Positions 11,782 through 23,438 of a DNA stretch of 32,738 bases are shown one piece after another. The position numbers and the translations under genes are program-made. Source of the stretch: Psilocybe azurescens (taxonomy: Eukaryota > Basidiomycota > Agaricomycetes > Agaricales > Agrocybaceae); the NCBI GenBank assembly GCA_023853785.1, contig JAJIRX010000101.1:1-32738 (forward strand). Direction: 5' to 3'. Every line of letters begins with the position of its first letter. Within the stretch, counting starts at the first letter, position 1. A model generated the notes under the pieces. The model was not told the origin of the DNA. It worked only from the letters and a program-made list of their open reading frames with translations, and did no database searches.

Positions 11782-12981
11782 AACAAGGCCTGAACAAAAT
11801 CGTACACGAGCCTAAAAGAAAAGAGGAAGAAAAGAAGAGTGAGAGAACAAAACAGCGCCGTGCTTGATTTGACCTCACGCGGATTCCCTCCATGCCAGAT
11901 CCATGCCGGATGTCCAAGGCCGATGTAAACGCCACAGCCTATTTTTAGATTGTCACAATGATCATAAGTCAGCAAGCAATCGGATCAACAGCACTGCCCT
12001 TCGGCATCGGCATCACAGCAATAAGTCTTCTCAAGGGAAACAAATCTACTTCCATTGACGCAAAAAAAAAGAGTCAGTAAAAGTGTACAGAATTTCTCGT
12101 GTCATAATATCATAAATGCAGCCTCTGATTTGAGAAGATGTCTGACTACCAGATAACAGACATTCTACTCTTTGGGGATGTTCGGCTGGCAACTGGCCGC
12201 ACGGAGCACTCATGCCGTGTCCGTCTAAAAATAGCGTACATGGTTGAAAGATCAGGCCAGGTTCCCACATGCGTCGTGGTTGCCATCTACTTTCTGCCCG
12301 AGAATAGTCTGCGGAGTGCTGACTGAGGCCTCAAAATAGATGGACGCCGTGCAATCAAGGGAGGTCGAGTCTGTGGACAAACTAGAACAGTGGTGCCTTG
12401 TAGAAGTCATGAAGCAGTATTTAGTGTCAATAGAAAAGGTACGAATATCATCATGTACTTGTGAAAGCAACGGTGCAGGCCTCAGGGCTGGAGTAGCTGA
12501 AGGCATTTAAACTTTCACTGAGACCTCAAGAAGAAATCCGAGCCAAACGGGTGACGAATGCCTGTTCACAAATAACTGAGCTCAAGTTTACTCGAAACTG
12601 AGAGCCAGGCCTTCCATAACATAAGTGAAAGGTAATTTTAACAGACATACCACGTTGCAAGGTCTCGTGCATTCACCGTAACAAAGAGCTGAGTATTAAT
12701 TAGAATCAAGGAGTCAGATTCGTATCTCTTCACTCTCATATCTTCGCGGCATGCAGTTTCTAGGACCGGCTTCGAATCTGCGGCCTGGACCACAGATGTT
12801 AAAAAGTACTGATCGTTTACAAATGCATTTGTAGGGATAATGGTCTCATCGATCGTATAATATCATGTGTGAAGTATTTCAGAAACCAACCACGCTAGAA
12901 TAGAAGAGAAGGCCACTCAGCTGTATTCCGTCTTCCGAGAGCTATCACTTATCCTCCGTGCCAACTGCCGAGGGGTGGCGT
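11782..12981. other. intergenic, promoter side of the oxidase gene
   Basis: About 1.2 kb upstream of the minus-strand oxidase. It contains short open frames on both strands (12046-12506) that show no motif and no splice structure. Part is presumably the oxidase promoter. No RNA gene seen. Confidence 0.4.
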
Positions 12982-13400
12982 GAAAACGACTGGCTGTCGC
13001 TACATTGTTGGCTGAAGAAGGTGCCTCAATAAGAGAAATCCATAGAAGGAAGGAGGAATCGCGGAGAGTGGGTCTATACTTTTCTTGGGCTGATGCGGCG
13101 AGGGATGACAAGGCCATTCCAGAGATGTCCCATTCTAGCCAAGTTGTGTTATTAGTCCTGTTTATTTTAAGGATTAATCTTTTGGCAACCCCTCTTTCCC
13201 GTGATGCAACCCGAGTTTTTAAATAAGAAAACGACTAGTTGGCGTTACATTGTTGCTTGGAGAAGGTACTTCAACGGGAGAAATGCATAGAAGGAAGAAT
13301 CGCAGAGAGTGGGTCTATACTTTTCTTGGGCTGATGCGGGAGGGATGACACAGCCATTCCAGTTCTAGCTGAGTTGTGTTACATATTAATTCTGTTTATT
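12982..13400. repeat. imperfect tandem duplication, about 180 bp unit
   Basis: Two direct copies, about 12982-13172 and 13228-13400, share blocks such as GAGTGGGTCTATACTTTTCT and TTGGGCTGATGCGG with small indels. The copies are separated by about 55 bp holding a motif (13173-13214) that recurs inverted near 19.1 kb. No coding sense was found. Confidence 0.7.
13173..13214 (+). repeat. about 40-bp motif, inverted partner at 19118-19157
   Basis: Begins GGATTAATCTTTTGGCAACC and ends GTGATGCAACCC. Its reverse complement matches 19118-19157 apart from a few substitutions and a small gap. The two copies bound the regulator gene and could be ends of an old mobile element, or simply two copies of a dispersed repeat. 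Confidence 0.55.
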
Positions 13401-13956
13401 TTAATCGTCAGGTTTCATTACAATTCAGCAATTATTGTCTCATATGCTACATCACACGTTGTCGACTAGGAGACCACATCTAAACGGGTACGGGGAAATG
13501 GGGCTCGGTAGATCAAGATCTCTCCAACAGTGCTGGTTTATTTCGATTACACTGCATCGAGAACAAGGAGATTCTCCCAGCTAGTTTCAGTATTGCCCAG
13601 GGAGTCCCTAGGACGATCACGCTGGAAGCAAAGTTCAATACAATATTCGCACCTGAACAGGATCAGGGGGAGTATACACTATGGCGCTAACATAGCTTGG
13701 CTATAAATGAAGGATGAGGATGAGGAAGCCTTGTGGCAGACTTGCCCCTTGCGTGCCGCGACATGTTGATAGTAAGCACACTGTTTCATGATCTTTACTC
13801 CACCCCCACTCTCATGACTTGATCGAAAACGTATAGTACATATTTAGCTACGAGGAAACGTTCTGATTAACTATCTAAAATAGGATCGCGAGGAATTTCT
13901 ACGTAGCGCTTAAACTCATAAATCGGCCCTGGTTCCAGCTCCCAGAGAAAAATACG
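13401..13956 (-). pseudogene. relic of a DUF6535 gene 3' end (direct-repeat copy 1)
   Basis: This stretch of about 550 bp matches 19164-19707 in the same orientation with scattered substitutions and small indels. In the second copy the last 90 bases are the C-terminal codons of the DUF6535 gene and the rest is its downstream region. Here the same codons (minus strand, WELEPGPIYEFKRYVEIPRD, near 13890-13950) survive but the match ends at 13956, so only a 3' fragment remains. It lies between the tandem duplication and the regulator's 3' end, which suggests a former tandem DUF6535 copy. Confidence 0.75.
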
Positions 13957-14054
13957 TCTTAAATTGCGTCTCGCACATACGAGCCCCACTCTTCGAAGCT
14001 AGATAGAATGATATTTGAGTAACCACGTTAGATGGACAACGGGATGACAATAGT

Positions 14055-17000
14055 TCACCAGCTAAACGCAGTGGAAGCATCGGTCCAGAATGTAAATGCA
14101 TCGTTAACATTCGCAGGCTCAGGCAACTGGGCAGCGTTGGGAGCTGCAACCTGAATATTGGCGCTAGTACTCTCAGTGGCCGGTAGCACCTCACGATGGC
14201 CCATCTCCGTCAGGAGCAGTCTATAAAGATCCCAATTAGTGTTTGAAGATGTGTCCTCTGTGGGCGGGGAAAGGAAGTGATGTTCGAAAATGTCATGGGC
14301 CGACGAGTTTGTTTGGCTGGCGTTTTCCATCGTGAAACTTTGCGTCTGAAGTGCAGGTTCGTCATATTGACTAATTGCACCAGCTTCACAGAGAATATCA
14401 CTGCGTTTCATAAATATAAGCCACAGAAACGATCAATCACATGGATAAGGTAAAACCCTTACCGAAATGCACCAGCACTATGCCATCTACGACATTACGA
14501 TTAATGAGAAATAAATCTGTGGAAAATATTATAGGAAATCGCACATTAACTCGCATTCTCCCAGAATCTTGACACATTTTAGAAGGTTGTCCTTCTCTTT
14601 TTAAGGTCGCCAACATAACCAGGGCGCTGGCTACCCCATAGACACAGAACTATGATAATGCCCGCAGTAAACGCATTATACTTTTGTCCAACATGGTCAA
14701 AAATAAGCAATTAAAAGTATGACAGGAACAACGAACTACAGTTATGGGGAGGACTACACGGTCTCTCGCCATCGCCGCCTCCTGGATATGGGCGCATGAT
14801 CTAGCAGCGTTTGTACACATGGCAAGTGACGAAAACGACAAAGAGGACTGCTTGGTCAAGAATGGGCGATGGACTAGAATTTGTACATAGAAGAAAGTTG
14901 CGTGAAGATTGGCAGTTTGTTGGAAGAATACCGAATTTTCTCTGTCAGGATCCCAGAGCACTACAGAAAGATCAGCGTCATTCGGCGACAGGATAATATA
15001 TACATAGTTCACAATACGGCGGGAGGGAAGCCTTCCATTTGTTTAGTGACGAGTCGAGCTCTGCCACCATTCGCATGTCCCAATCGTTTCCAAAATATCC
15101 CGAAAGAATTCTCGATTTCTTCGTGCAATAGAGCGTCCTTGATGCAAAACCGAGTATTTCGCATAATTTAATGAGATAAACAAAGTTGGAGATCACACAA
15201 GGCTTTCCGGGAGGTTGTTTGAAAGCTTTCTCTGGATCCTCGTCTTCCCAGTATTCGTCATCGCACTCAATTGGATACTCAATATCAAATCTAAGAATGT
15301 CACACCATTGGTTAGCCGTACATTAGTGTGCAATTGACCTCGGTTAGGCGACTCACGATTCGTGGGAGATTCCGGAAGGCCGACCATGGAACGAATTGAC
15401 GATGGAATCCAAGCAGAACAATGCCCTAGGTTATCGATGAGTGAACTCAAACCGATTATGGAGGCTACAATTGGCGAACCAAAAGGCCCGTTTCAACAGC
15501 TCAGCATCGGCAGAAGGCTGAGTTTTTCCCTTCCGACGGTGTGCGCCCAACTCAATGGCGTAGCGCAGTCCAATACCGACAAGATTACAAGATACAGGGC
15601 ACAAGGATGTACCACTCAGATATATCGCAGCGAGCTAAATTCACGATAATCAGATAGATCGTACGACGAAAGGAGTGGTCAACGTACCGAGTAGTACTGC
15701 AGATCGTAAACAGTAGCAGTGTAAAGCATTATCTTCCGGTGTATCGGTATCTGGGAGAAATAATGCCACCCGGCAGACATAGCTGGCTTCTGATGATCCG
15801 GAGAATAGCAAACACGAGGATCTGTCGAGTATCTAGATGCATTGGCGCAAACTAAGAGAATGGTCATTCCAAATGATTGATCCCGATAATGTTTCCAAGA
15901 CATAAGTGCTTCCATGAAGGTTGGCTCGTGAAGAATTGGAAGCAAGGTGTTAATTTTCTCGAAGTAAATAGTCACCAAGCTTAGGAGAAGATCGAAATCA
16001 GGAAAGACATAAGTCGTTTCGGGGAGGTTACATATTCCAACTCCCACTGAAGAACACCTGGTCAACATCATGTTGTTTGAGCATGCCTACAGATACGCAC
16101 CGGACTCATAATCCAGAACAAGGGTCGTCTAAAATGCTTCAGATCCCATCCAGTATCTGGTACACCTGCGAGTTGGCTCCTCAAAGCCGAAGCTTGCTGA
16201 GCAGCCATGATCGGGCTATATTCACTTAGTCAGATTGCCTGCTCTTCAAATGAAGAGCCTACCTTGCCTGGCCAAGGAACCGTTTCGCTGTAGTTGGATT
16301 TAAAGAGATTCGTTCAATCTGCTCTGCTAATATTACATGACCGATATCATCTGCCTCTGATATTTCCAGGAAGTCTTCTGGTCTCGTTGGAGAAGATGTT
16401 TCATTAATGATGGGGTTTTTCGAGGACATAAGCACTGCGGCGCTATGAACGGGAGGGCCATGAGCTTGCCCATCAGTAAACGGCGGAGGCTTGCTGATAA
16501 TGTAATCCACATCTTCGTTTGGGAAAAGCTGTTTCACCGTTAAGCAAGCAGTCTAGCACAAGGTTGGAATTCATTTACCGCCTGAATATATCCTTCTAAC
16601 CTCTTTATCCTTGCTTCCAGAATTCGAATATAACTACAAGGGAGCAAATGAGTAACAACCGAAGTTGAGAATATTTCCTTCATACTCTTGTTGTTTTTGT
16701 ATTTGAGACCTCTGTAAACAACATCGTCAAAGCCACAACCACCGGTAGCGATAGACCACAATACCTGTGGTACAACGGAGTTACATTCGATATTGGCAAG
16801 CTCACAATTTGTGCATTTATTTCCAGGCCTTTTCGCGCTGTCGCCTGGAAGCATCATGTTCAAAAGAGTAACAATACCTCCAAGAAAAGACTGTGCCTTA
16901 CACCTGACTACAGAAACAGAATTGACGATCAAACACCATGGAGATCGTACGGCTAAAGTATACTCACTCCTTTTTCTTCTGCATTCCGCGCAGGCTCCCT

Positions 17001-17058
17001 GGGACCGTCTTATAATAGGTTTCTCTATATCAGCAGAGGGATGTGCTCTGCTCGACAT
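14055..17058 (-). CDS. Zn(II)2Cys6 transcription factor with fungal-specific domain
   Basis: Nuclear DNA-binding regulator of the Gal4-like class. From ATG 17058 (another in-frame ATG lies at 17085), splicing two introns builds GACAECRRKRIRC then DSAKRPGNKCTNCELANIEC, a binuclear cluster with spacing C-x2-C-x6-C-x9-C-x2-C-x6-C. A short coiled-coil-like segment (RILEARIKRLEGYIQA) follows, as expected for dimerisation. The middle homology domain (Fungal_trans) is visible as FEKINTLLPILHEPTF, LLVCANASRYSTDPRV, LYTATVYDLQYYS, FWALFCLDSIVNSFHGRPS and AELDSSLNKWKASLPPY, then VQILVHRPFL and CTNAARSC. The C-terminal tail is acidic and Ser/Thr/Asn-rich, ending FTFWTDASTAFSW. Ten or more introns. One frame slip lies at a T5 run (14598-14602) between GDLKK and KCVKILGECE. 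Targets are unknown; nearest genes are the oxidase and the DUF6535 gene. Confidence 0.88.
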
Positions 17059-17085
17059 TACGAAATTACCCTTCCCGGTCTGCAA

Positions 17086-19117
17086 CCTTTCTCAGTCTGT
17101 TCGGTGTGTGAGAGAATTGTAAGAGGTCAATAATTCAGTGACGCGGCTTTTCGGTACGTATAATAGCGTGCGAATAATTAGGGAGCTTGCTCTCTGCCAA
17201 TGCCAAAATGTCTAAGCCCACGTGATCCGCTGACTTTTTGATGGTCTATGAGAATTTTGAAAGCGCCGAGCGCCAAGCACAGCTCACCATTACAGCATGC
17301 CAGGCACTGGCATAGCAAAGCGTTCTTACCTATATTAAGCCAGAAATCATACACGTAGACCAATATGTCAACACCAAGGAACACTAAGAAGTCTACTGGG
17401 CAATATAGAAAGCACCATTACTTTAGAACGCCAGGATTTACCTAGGTTGCTATGGTCAATAGGACGAGGACTGGCGAGATGACGTTGTGAGAAATGAACT
17501 ACTGTGAAACTTTGGTATGTGCTTTGAATCTTCAAAATGCATCTCATCTCTGACCCAGGAGTCTTCGGTGCCTGGTCTCAGTAGAGAAGTACTCTCAGGG
17601 AAGCCACAGAGACTGTATGAGTTAAAATGGCTCGTGCAATCAGACATATGTAATTGTAACGGTTTATTGCGCCAGAGATATGTCGCCTTTCAATTCGAAA
17701 TTCAGGAGCCAATAAGGTACGCTCTGGTACGCTTTTGACGAGTCTTGCTGGGCCGTAGCTCGCAGTCCTCTCGCATGATACATGTGTATATTTCGAGAAC
17801 GCCGACACAAGTCAAGTCCACAAAAGGCAATTGTGGCAAATTTGAAGTCGATGGTCGCATGAGGTCGAAGTTGGCCGGAGAGATCATTCAGCACTCTGCA
17901 ATCATGGAGATAAATAGGCAAGTATATTTTTCACAATTGTCATTACCCTAATTCACGGGCTAAGTATGTGAGCATGACTGCAGTCAGCGACTATGGTGGA
18001 TGGGCGAACAATAATACCGTTAGGACTGTGGCATGTCGCTTATTACAGCCTATCCGCAAAAAAAAGTCAGGTGAAGAGAAGAATGCAATAAGTGTAAAGC
18101 TGGTATCCACGAACGGGAAGATTTAATCGTGAGGATATAGTGATCTGTGGACCAAATACAAAGATTAACCATCGAAGCACAAGCTATATAGTACCCTTCT
18201 GTCTAGAGGATTAACTTCGCTGAATCCATCATTTATGTGCGCCAGATCTGGTCCATACCGAGCACTCTGAGAGTCCTATACAATGCTCGCACTTGGGATA
18301 ACGGTGCTTTCTGATTTTGTTTCGCCTCCTCAATTCATGATTTTTTGGAACATTGCTCTCACATTTCTGTATGTATCATCTTTACAGCCGTCGTCATCTG
18401 ATGATCCGCTGTGGCCTGTTACCCCATATCACCTAAACTTGTCATGGAAGACAAATAAATCCCCAGAGCCATTAGTAAAAACCCTGAAAATCTCGTCGTT
18501 CATGTCATGTAACCTAAATCGAAGATACGACATTCAGCCGTCGAAAATATCTTGATGGATAAATTAACTTCTTTCTTTGCTTTATCTGGTGCTTCAAATG
18601 TTTCTTCTCCTGCGTGCGGTATGACCATCAGAAGATGTACGATCTGTAAAAACGCCAAGACTTTCTCGATTTGGCGAAAGTGATGTAGAAGCTCGTAAAA
18701 TTGCCTTCAAGCCTTTTTGGGTTGCAGAAGAACTTCAATTAGAGTATTCTTGTTTCATTGCGAACACGGGATTTATCCATTCTTCTTTGGTCATTGGTCA
18801 CTCTTCGGGTGGCCAGTAGAAGATTAATCCATGGATGATCCCTGTAAATAATAAATAAAAGGGCTCTACCTAGCATGGTACAGCGAATCAGATGTAAAGA
18901 TTGCAAGCGAAAAATTCGCATGCGTAGGCTACTATGCATACGTTACAATGCAAACTTCAAATCTCAATGCGGCAGACAGCCCTGCTTAAAAAACTCGTAG
19001 TTGAAATGTCATATTTAAATCCCCTACTTTGCACGCCGGAACGGCAAAAACATCATTCGTAGCGAATGCAATGAAGCAACCAAGGAGATTTTTAAATGTG
19101 TGTTGGCATTGGGCAAA
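17086..19117. other. gene-poor stretch
   Basis: About 2 kb upstream of the regulator. Short frames exist on both strands (17178-17384, 17456-17951, 18283-18555), but none shows a family motif, a signal peptide with continuation, or a convincing exon chain. Part must be the regulator's promoter. No tRNA signature seen. Confidence 0.4.
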
Positions 19118-19157
19118 CCGGGGTTGCACCGGGAAAGGGGTTGCCAAATAGATTAAT
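19118..19157 (-). repeat. inverted partner of the 13173-13214 motif
   Basis: Reads GGGTTGCACCGGGAAAGGGG and ends AGATTAATCC on the plus strand, the near reverse complement of the motif at 13173-13214. It lies directly before the start of the second copy of the long direct repeat. Confidence 0.55.
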
Positions 19158-19163
19158 CCTTAT

Positions 19164-19707
19164 ATTAATCATCGGGTTTCATTACAAGTCAGCAATTATT
19201 TATCACGTATGCTACATCACACGTTGTCGACTGGGAAACCATATCTAAACGGGTACGGGAAAAACGGGGCTCTGTCAATGAAGTTCTCTCAAACCGTGCT
19301 GGTCCTTTTCGATTAAACTGCATCAGGAACAAGAAGATTCTCCCAGCTAGTTGCAGTATTGTCCAGGGAGCCCTAGGACGATCATGCTGGAAGCAGAATT
19401 AAATACCATATCTGCACCCAAATGCAATCAGAGGGATTATATGACGTTAACAAGCTCGACTATAAATGAAGAACGGGAGGCCTGATAGCAGACTTGCCCC
19501 TTGCGTGCCGCAACACGTTGATAGTAAGCACACTATTTCATGATCTTTACTTCACCCCACTCTTATAACTTGATCGAAAAGGTATAGTACGTATTTAGCT
19601 ACGAAGAAACGTTCTGACTAACTATCTAAAATGGGATCACGAGGGATTTCTACGTAGCGCTTAAACTCATAAATCGGCCCTGGTTCCAGCTCCCAGAGAA
19701 AAATACG
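19164..19707 (+). repeat. direct-repeat copy 2 (about 545 bp), overlapping a gene 3' end
   Basis: Partner of 13401-13956. Shared blocks include GCTACATCACACGTTGTCGA, GATTCTCCCAGCTAGTT, GCAGACTTGCCCCTTGCGTG and TTTCTACGTAGCGCTTAAAC. Its last 90 bases are coding (end of the DUF6535 gene, stop at 19618-19620); the rest is downstream sequence. Confidence 0.8.
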
Positions 19708-21960
19708 CTCATACGAGAGCTGTCGCAATGAGAACGGAGAGCTCCTGGTCGGTTTAAAGTGGTCATAATATCGTATCAGAGCCTCCATCAACGAACGAAT
19801 GGGAGTGTGCAAAATCCACGGTAAAATATCCGATTGATTCTTAGTTCGATAATAAATGTTGCTCGTATAGTGCTCCTTGGCTCCTTCGTAAGGTTGCATG
19901 ATCTTGTTGAGTACGTAGGACGCAGAAAGAAACAAGAGTGGGCGTTCCATGTTCTCCGCAGTGACTCTATTCAAAGTGAAGATGATGAACTGGATAGTTT
20001 GATAAAGCACCGGATGGAGTGAGACCTTCCGATCCAGTGCCCACATATCGTGTGTGAGTAACGATATCGGAACGTCCAAAAATTTGATGCAAATCATGTG
20101 GTTGTACGTCGTTTCATCGAGTCTGGTGGGGTCGTTAATCATTGCCACTTTCCGGGTGAATCTATTGTATATCAGATACACCTGAGCAAGGGTTTCTGTG
20201 CACAATAGAGTCATTATCTAGCGGACTAACGTATGTGCAATAGATTAATTCACCTTGGTACATCGCCTCAGACACCGGATACCGGAAATTTGGTTCACCA
20301 AAAGCACTGTAGGCAAGGAATTTTCCGTCTGGTTTTCCTAATGCGAAATGTATATGCTCTTGGCTGTAATCCAGGAAGTCCACGTCCTTCATTATAGGCC
20401 GACACGCTATCATCGTGTACGCCGTGATGCGGGATTTCAGCTCGATCAAGTGTGGAACGATGTAAGCCTCCACTCTTTCGAATGCCCGTTACGTCCTAGA
20501 GAAAGTAGAAACCACACCATATTCTCATGGTGCAGCAAGCGAGGTGTACTGGAGTCAAAAGGTGTCATCAGACGTGATGGCCAATATGTTTCGCGATATG
20601 GCAGTCCCGTGGTTTGGATATAGTATAGTTGGAACAGCTCAAATTGGGTGGGCGATTGCACCCTTGCCACCTCGGAGAAGCAGTGGTAAAGAGCGAATAC
20701 CACATCATCGTTATAGGAGTATTCATCAAGCGTGTTGAGCAACGCTTCCGCCTCAAGTTCTGTGGGTAAGGTTATGGAATTTTGCCAAGTTGAAAATGTA
20801 TCGTATAGATTGTAGCTGCCATCGAATACGGGCGCGTGCCGAAACTTTTGTGAGCCTCCCTGATATTAAGCCACCATGCGTCAAAGACTATCCAGCTCTT
20901 GAAGTCGCGTTGCAGTCCAAATCGAGCGGGGAAGTGCCTCTTTATCTTTCGAAACCGGGTAAAGGGTAGGTAGAAATCTATGAGCCACAGAAGGTTATAC
21001 AGACGCGTTGCAATGATCATGAATATTCGTGACTGAGGAGATCGGTAAGGGCACTGTGTTGGAGGGGTAACTCGTTTACCATTATGGGGAACAAACAATT
21101 GCAAGGTCGGAAGAGCTGTGGTCGATATTAGGAAGAGGAGAGCAAACCCAACTGCTACGGTTATCCATCCCGAGACAGTATGATCCAGAGAATACAAGAA
21201 GTCGACTAAACCAATCAGGAATAAGAATAAAGCAGATTGTAGCAGCAAAGGAAGGCCGGTGAAAATCTGAGGAACGAACCATTCCTTCAAGCCCTGAGAG
21301 CGCATTCGGAATACGGATAATGATGTCCGAGTGTCAATTTCATCAGTGTATTGCTGGTGCTCTCGGATCCATTGGAGGCCCACTATCCCGACGAGAACGG
21401 TGGTGAGACTGAGAACGAGACTCAAGAACCAGAGAATGTTAACGCGAACGGCAGATGAAGACCTTACAAACACGGGAGGGGATAAGGCTGCGTTGGAAAC
21501 ATTCGCAGAATTGACATTGTCGACCAGACGGCTCAGGAGATATACGACCGTGTCGCTTGAGTCTGGCTGGAGGTTCTTGTAAGATTCCACTGTAAACGCG
21601 GTAACCACAGCAGAAAATAAACCAGCCTAAGCAAAACGCACTCAGTGATATTCAGAGAACCAACTGTAACGAATGACGCACGAAAATCAGGAGGTTCTGC
21701 ACTTCATCTTTCCAAGCTTCGCACTGAATCCTGTCGTTCTTCCTATAAGGTTCGAGAACAGTATTCCATGGATCCCCTCCTGCCTCAGGAAAAGGATATT
21801 TATAAGGATCGCCACACCTCCAAAGCTTCGACTTTAGTTTTGTCAATGAAATCTGAAAGAATGGCGTTCTGAGGCCTCAAGAAGAACTCACAAGAGGGTC
21901 AGGTTGGAGTTCATGGTTGGATTGAATACCGGTATCGAGATTACTACCAATTTGGGACAT
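19618..21960 (-). CDS. DUF6535 multi-pass membrane protein
   Basis: Member of an Agaricomycete-expanded family of unknown function. ATG 21960 begins a short exon (MSQIGSNLDTG), followed by WNTVLEPYRKNDRIQCEAWK; an intron then joins NLLIF to AGLFSAVVTAFTVESYKNLQ, the family signature at the first membrane helix. Further helices are ILWFLSLVLSLTTVLVGIVG (followed by LQWIREHQ), GLPLLLQSALFLFLIGLVDF and WITVAVGFALLFLIS, so about four in the N-terminal third. The long remainder is soluble, with no known domain, and ends ELEPGPIYEFKRYVEIPRD..LDS. Two frame slips sit at short homopolymers: T4 at 20846-20849 and C3 at 20485-20487; a single added base at each rebuilds continuous sequence (for example NGAFERVEAYIVPHLIELKS). 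Fragments of related copies lie at 13.4-14.0 kb and about 24.9 kb. Confidence 0.78.
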
Positions 21961-22486
21961 TGAGATATCGATAGCTTGGTACTTACTCTGGGTTGAATGC
22001 GAAGATCGAGCTGGGTGTAAGGGACCGAATGAGCATTGACTCTGGCAGTGTGTTGTCAATGGCACAGCTGTAACGTTTCTGCCTAAAATGGAACATGCCG
22101 GAATTGCACACGGCACAACCGACGTTACAACACTCAGATCGTCACACCCGTTACGCCAGTACATATTTCCTGGGGCGGCCGTGGACTTATATGGTAGCGG
22201 GACACCCAGACCGCTACAACAGCCATCGTCGTGTGAGTAATTGGTTTTTGAGACCTATATTCTTTGATGTCTGACGGACAACACGCGCACGCATCATAGT
22301 TAAAGCTTAAAGTTTGCGAGGCGTAAATTTAGCAGTGAAATCTACTTTGGCTACTACCACGACTATCCATCGATTCTCTTACGTCCCTCCCGACCCTCAA
22401 GCGGACATCCCTTTTCACCAGATTGGTATATTTGCACCTGCCTTCTACCCAAGCCTCAGCATCTTCAGGAAAACCCCTCCGACAGC
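21961..22486. other. promoter-side spacer
   Basis: Region between the divergent DUF6535 gene (start 21960, minus) and the small plus-strand gene near 22.5 kb. Open frames here (for example 22314-22514) show no recognisable motif. Its part next to 21960 resembles 24940-25060. Confidence 0.35.
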
Positions 22487-23438
22487 ATGTATGCGCCTAA
22501 GAATGAGAGTTTAAATTGGAAATACAAACACCCACCATCTCCCTTCCTTGGACATCGTTCAACTATATTCTTGCCGCCATTACCCTCCATCCACTCGAAT
22601 CCTGAAGTTCTCACATCATGTTCACCGACGGCCAGCATACTTATAAAGTCTCTCTCACGTACAGCTACAGTGGGTAGCACGCAAGTAAGCCTGCGGCGAC
22701 TCAGAATGAAAGAACAAAGGTCAGTTTTTATCCTCGATGGGAATAATGGGTCAGTACTGGCCAACAATTGTCAAAATGATTCATCTCACCCTGTTCTGAA
22801 AACCCAATATCATTTCCTTGTTCACGTTGTACTAGGCGTTTATGGAATGCATGGGTAGTTACTGCTGCAGTTGGGACTTTGTCTGTAGGATCCATGGGAA
22901 GAACAAAGGTCAGTGTTCATATTCGACGAACGAGAGTATGTAGATACTCATAGCCAATGCACAAAAAGGACACCTCCTATTCCAATGCCCTCCTTACAAC
23001 CCGACTTCAGTTTTCCAAGTCACACTGAGCGCTTGCAGATTATGGGGCAGCCGCAGATGAATTCGGTGTTCAGTCTGCAGGAAGGATTGGGGAAAAAAAG
23101 GTCAGTTCACATGCTCAACAGGAAGCATATGTCAATAGTTACTGACAATGGTTACCTCCTTCAGTTTCCAAGTCGCAATGAGTGCTTGTATATTAGCTGG
23201 ATTCGGGGTCGGTCTGCAGGAAGGATGGAACCACAAAGGTCAGTACAGCAGTACAGCGGGCAAGGTCCTAAACTGCTGTTGATATTACCAGGACTACTCC
23301 TTTGCATCTGTACTGACAGGTCCCTTGATCGGGTATTCCTATTATGATGGCGTTATATATGGTCCTTTAAGTGAAGTCATTTGGAAACGCGAGCTAGGGC
23401 GAAAGGAGGATGGAGGAGCAGGGACATCGAGATCCTGA
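22487..23438 (+). CDS. small unknown membrane protein with repeated exons
   Basis: Not recognised. The last two exons are well supported: 23165-23238 encodes FQVAMSACILAGFGVGLQEG followed by WNHK, a glycine-rich helix, and splices by AAAG|GTCAGT to 23320-23438, which reads PLIGYSYYDGVIYGPLSEVI then WKREL and ends in TGA at 23436-23438. Upstream, 23011-23100 is a diverged copy of the 23165-23238 exon with the same acceptor (CTTCAG) and donor (AAAG|GTCAGT). Two further AAAG|GTCAGT donors lie at 22716 and 22905. This looks like an exon duplicated in tandem, some copies possibly broken: copy 23011-23100 does not clearly keep frame. The start is unknown; ATG 22487 and 22618 are both possible. Low confidence in the whole model, fair confidence in the 3' exons. 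Confidence 0.42.
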
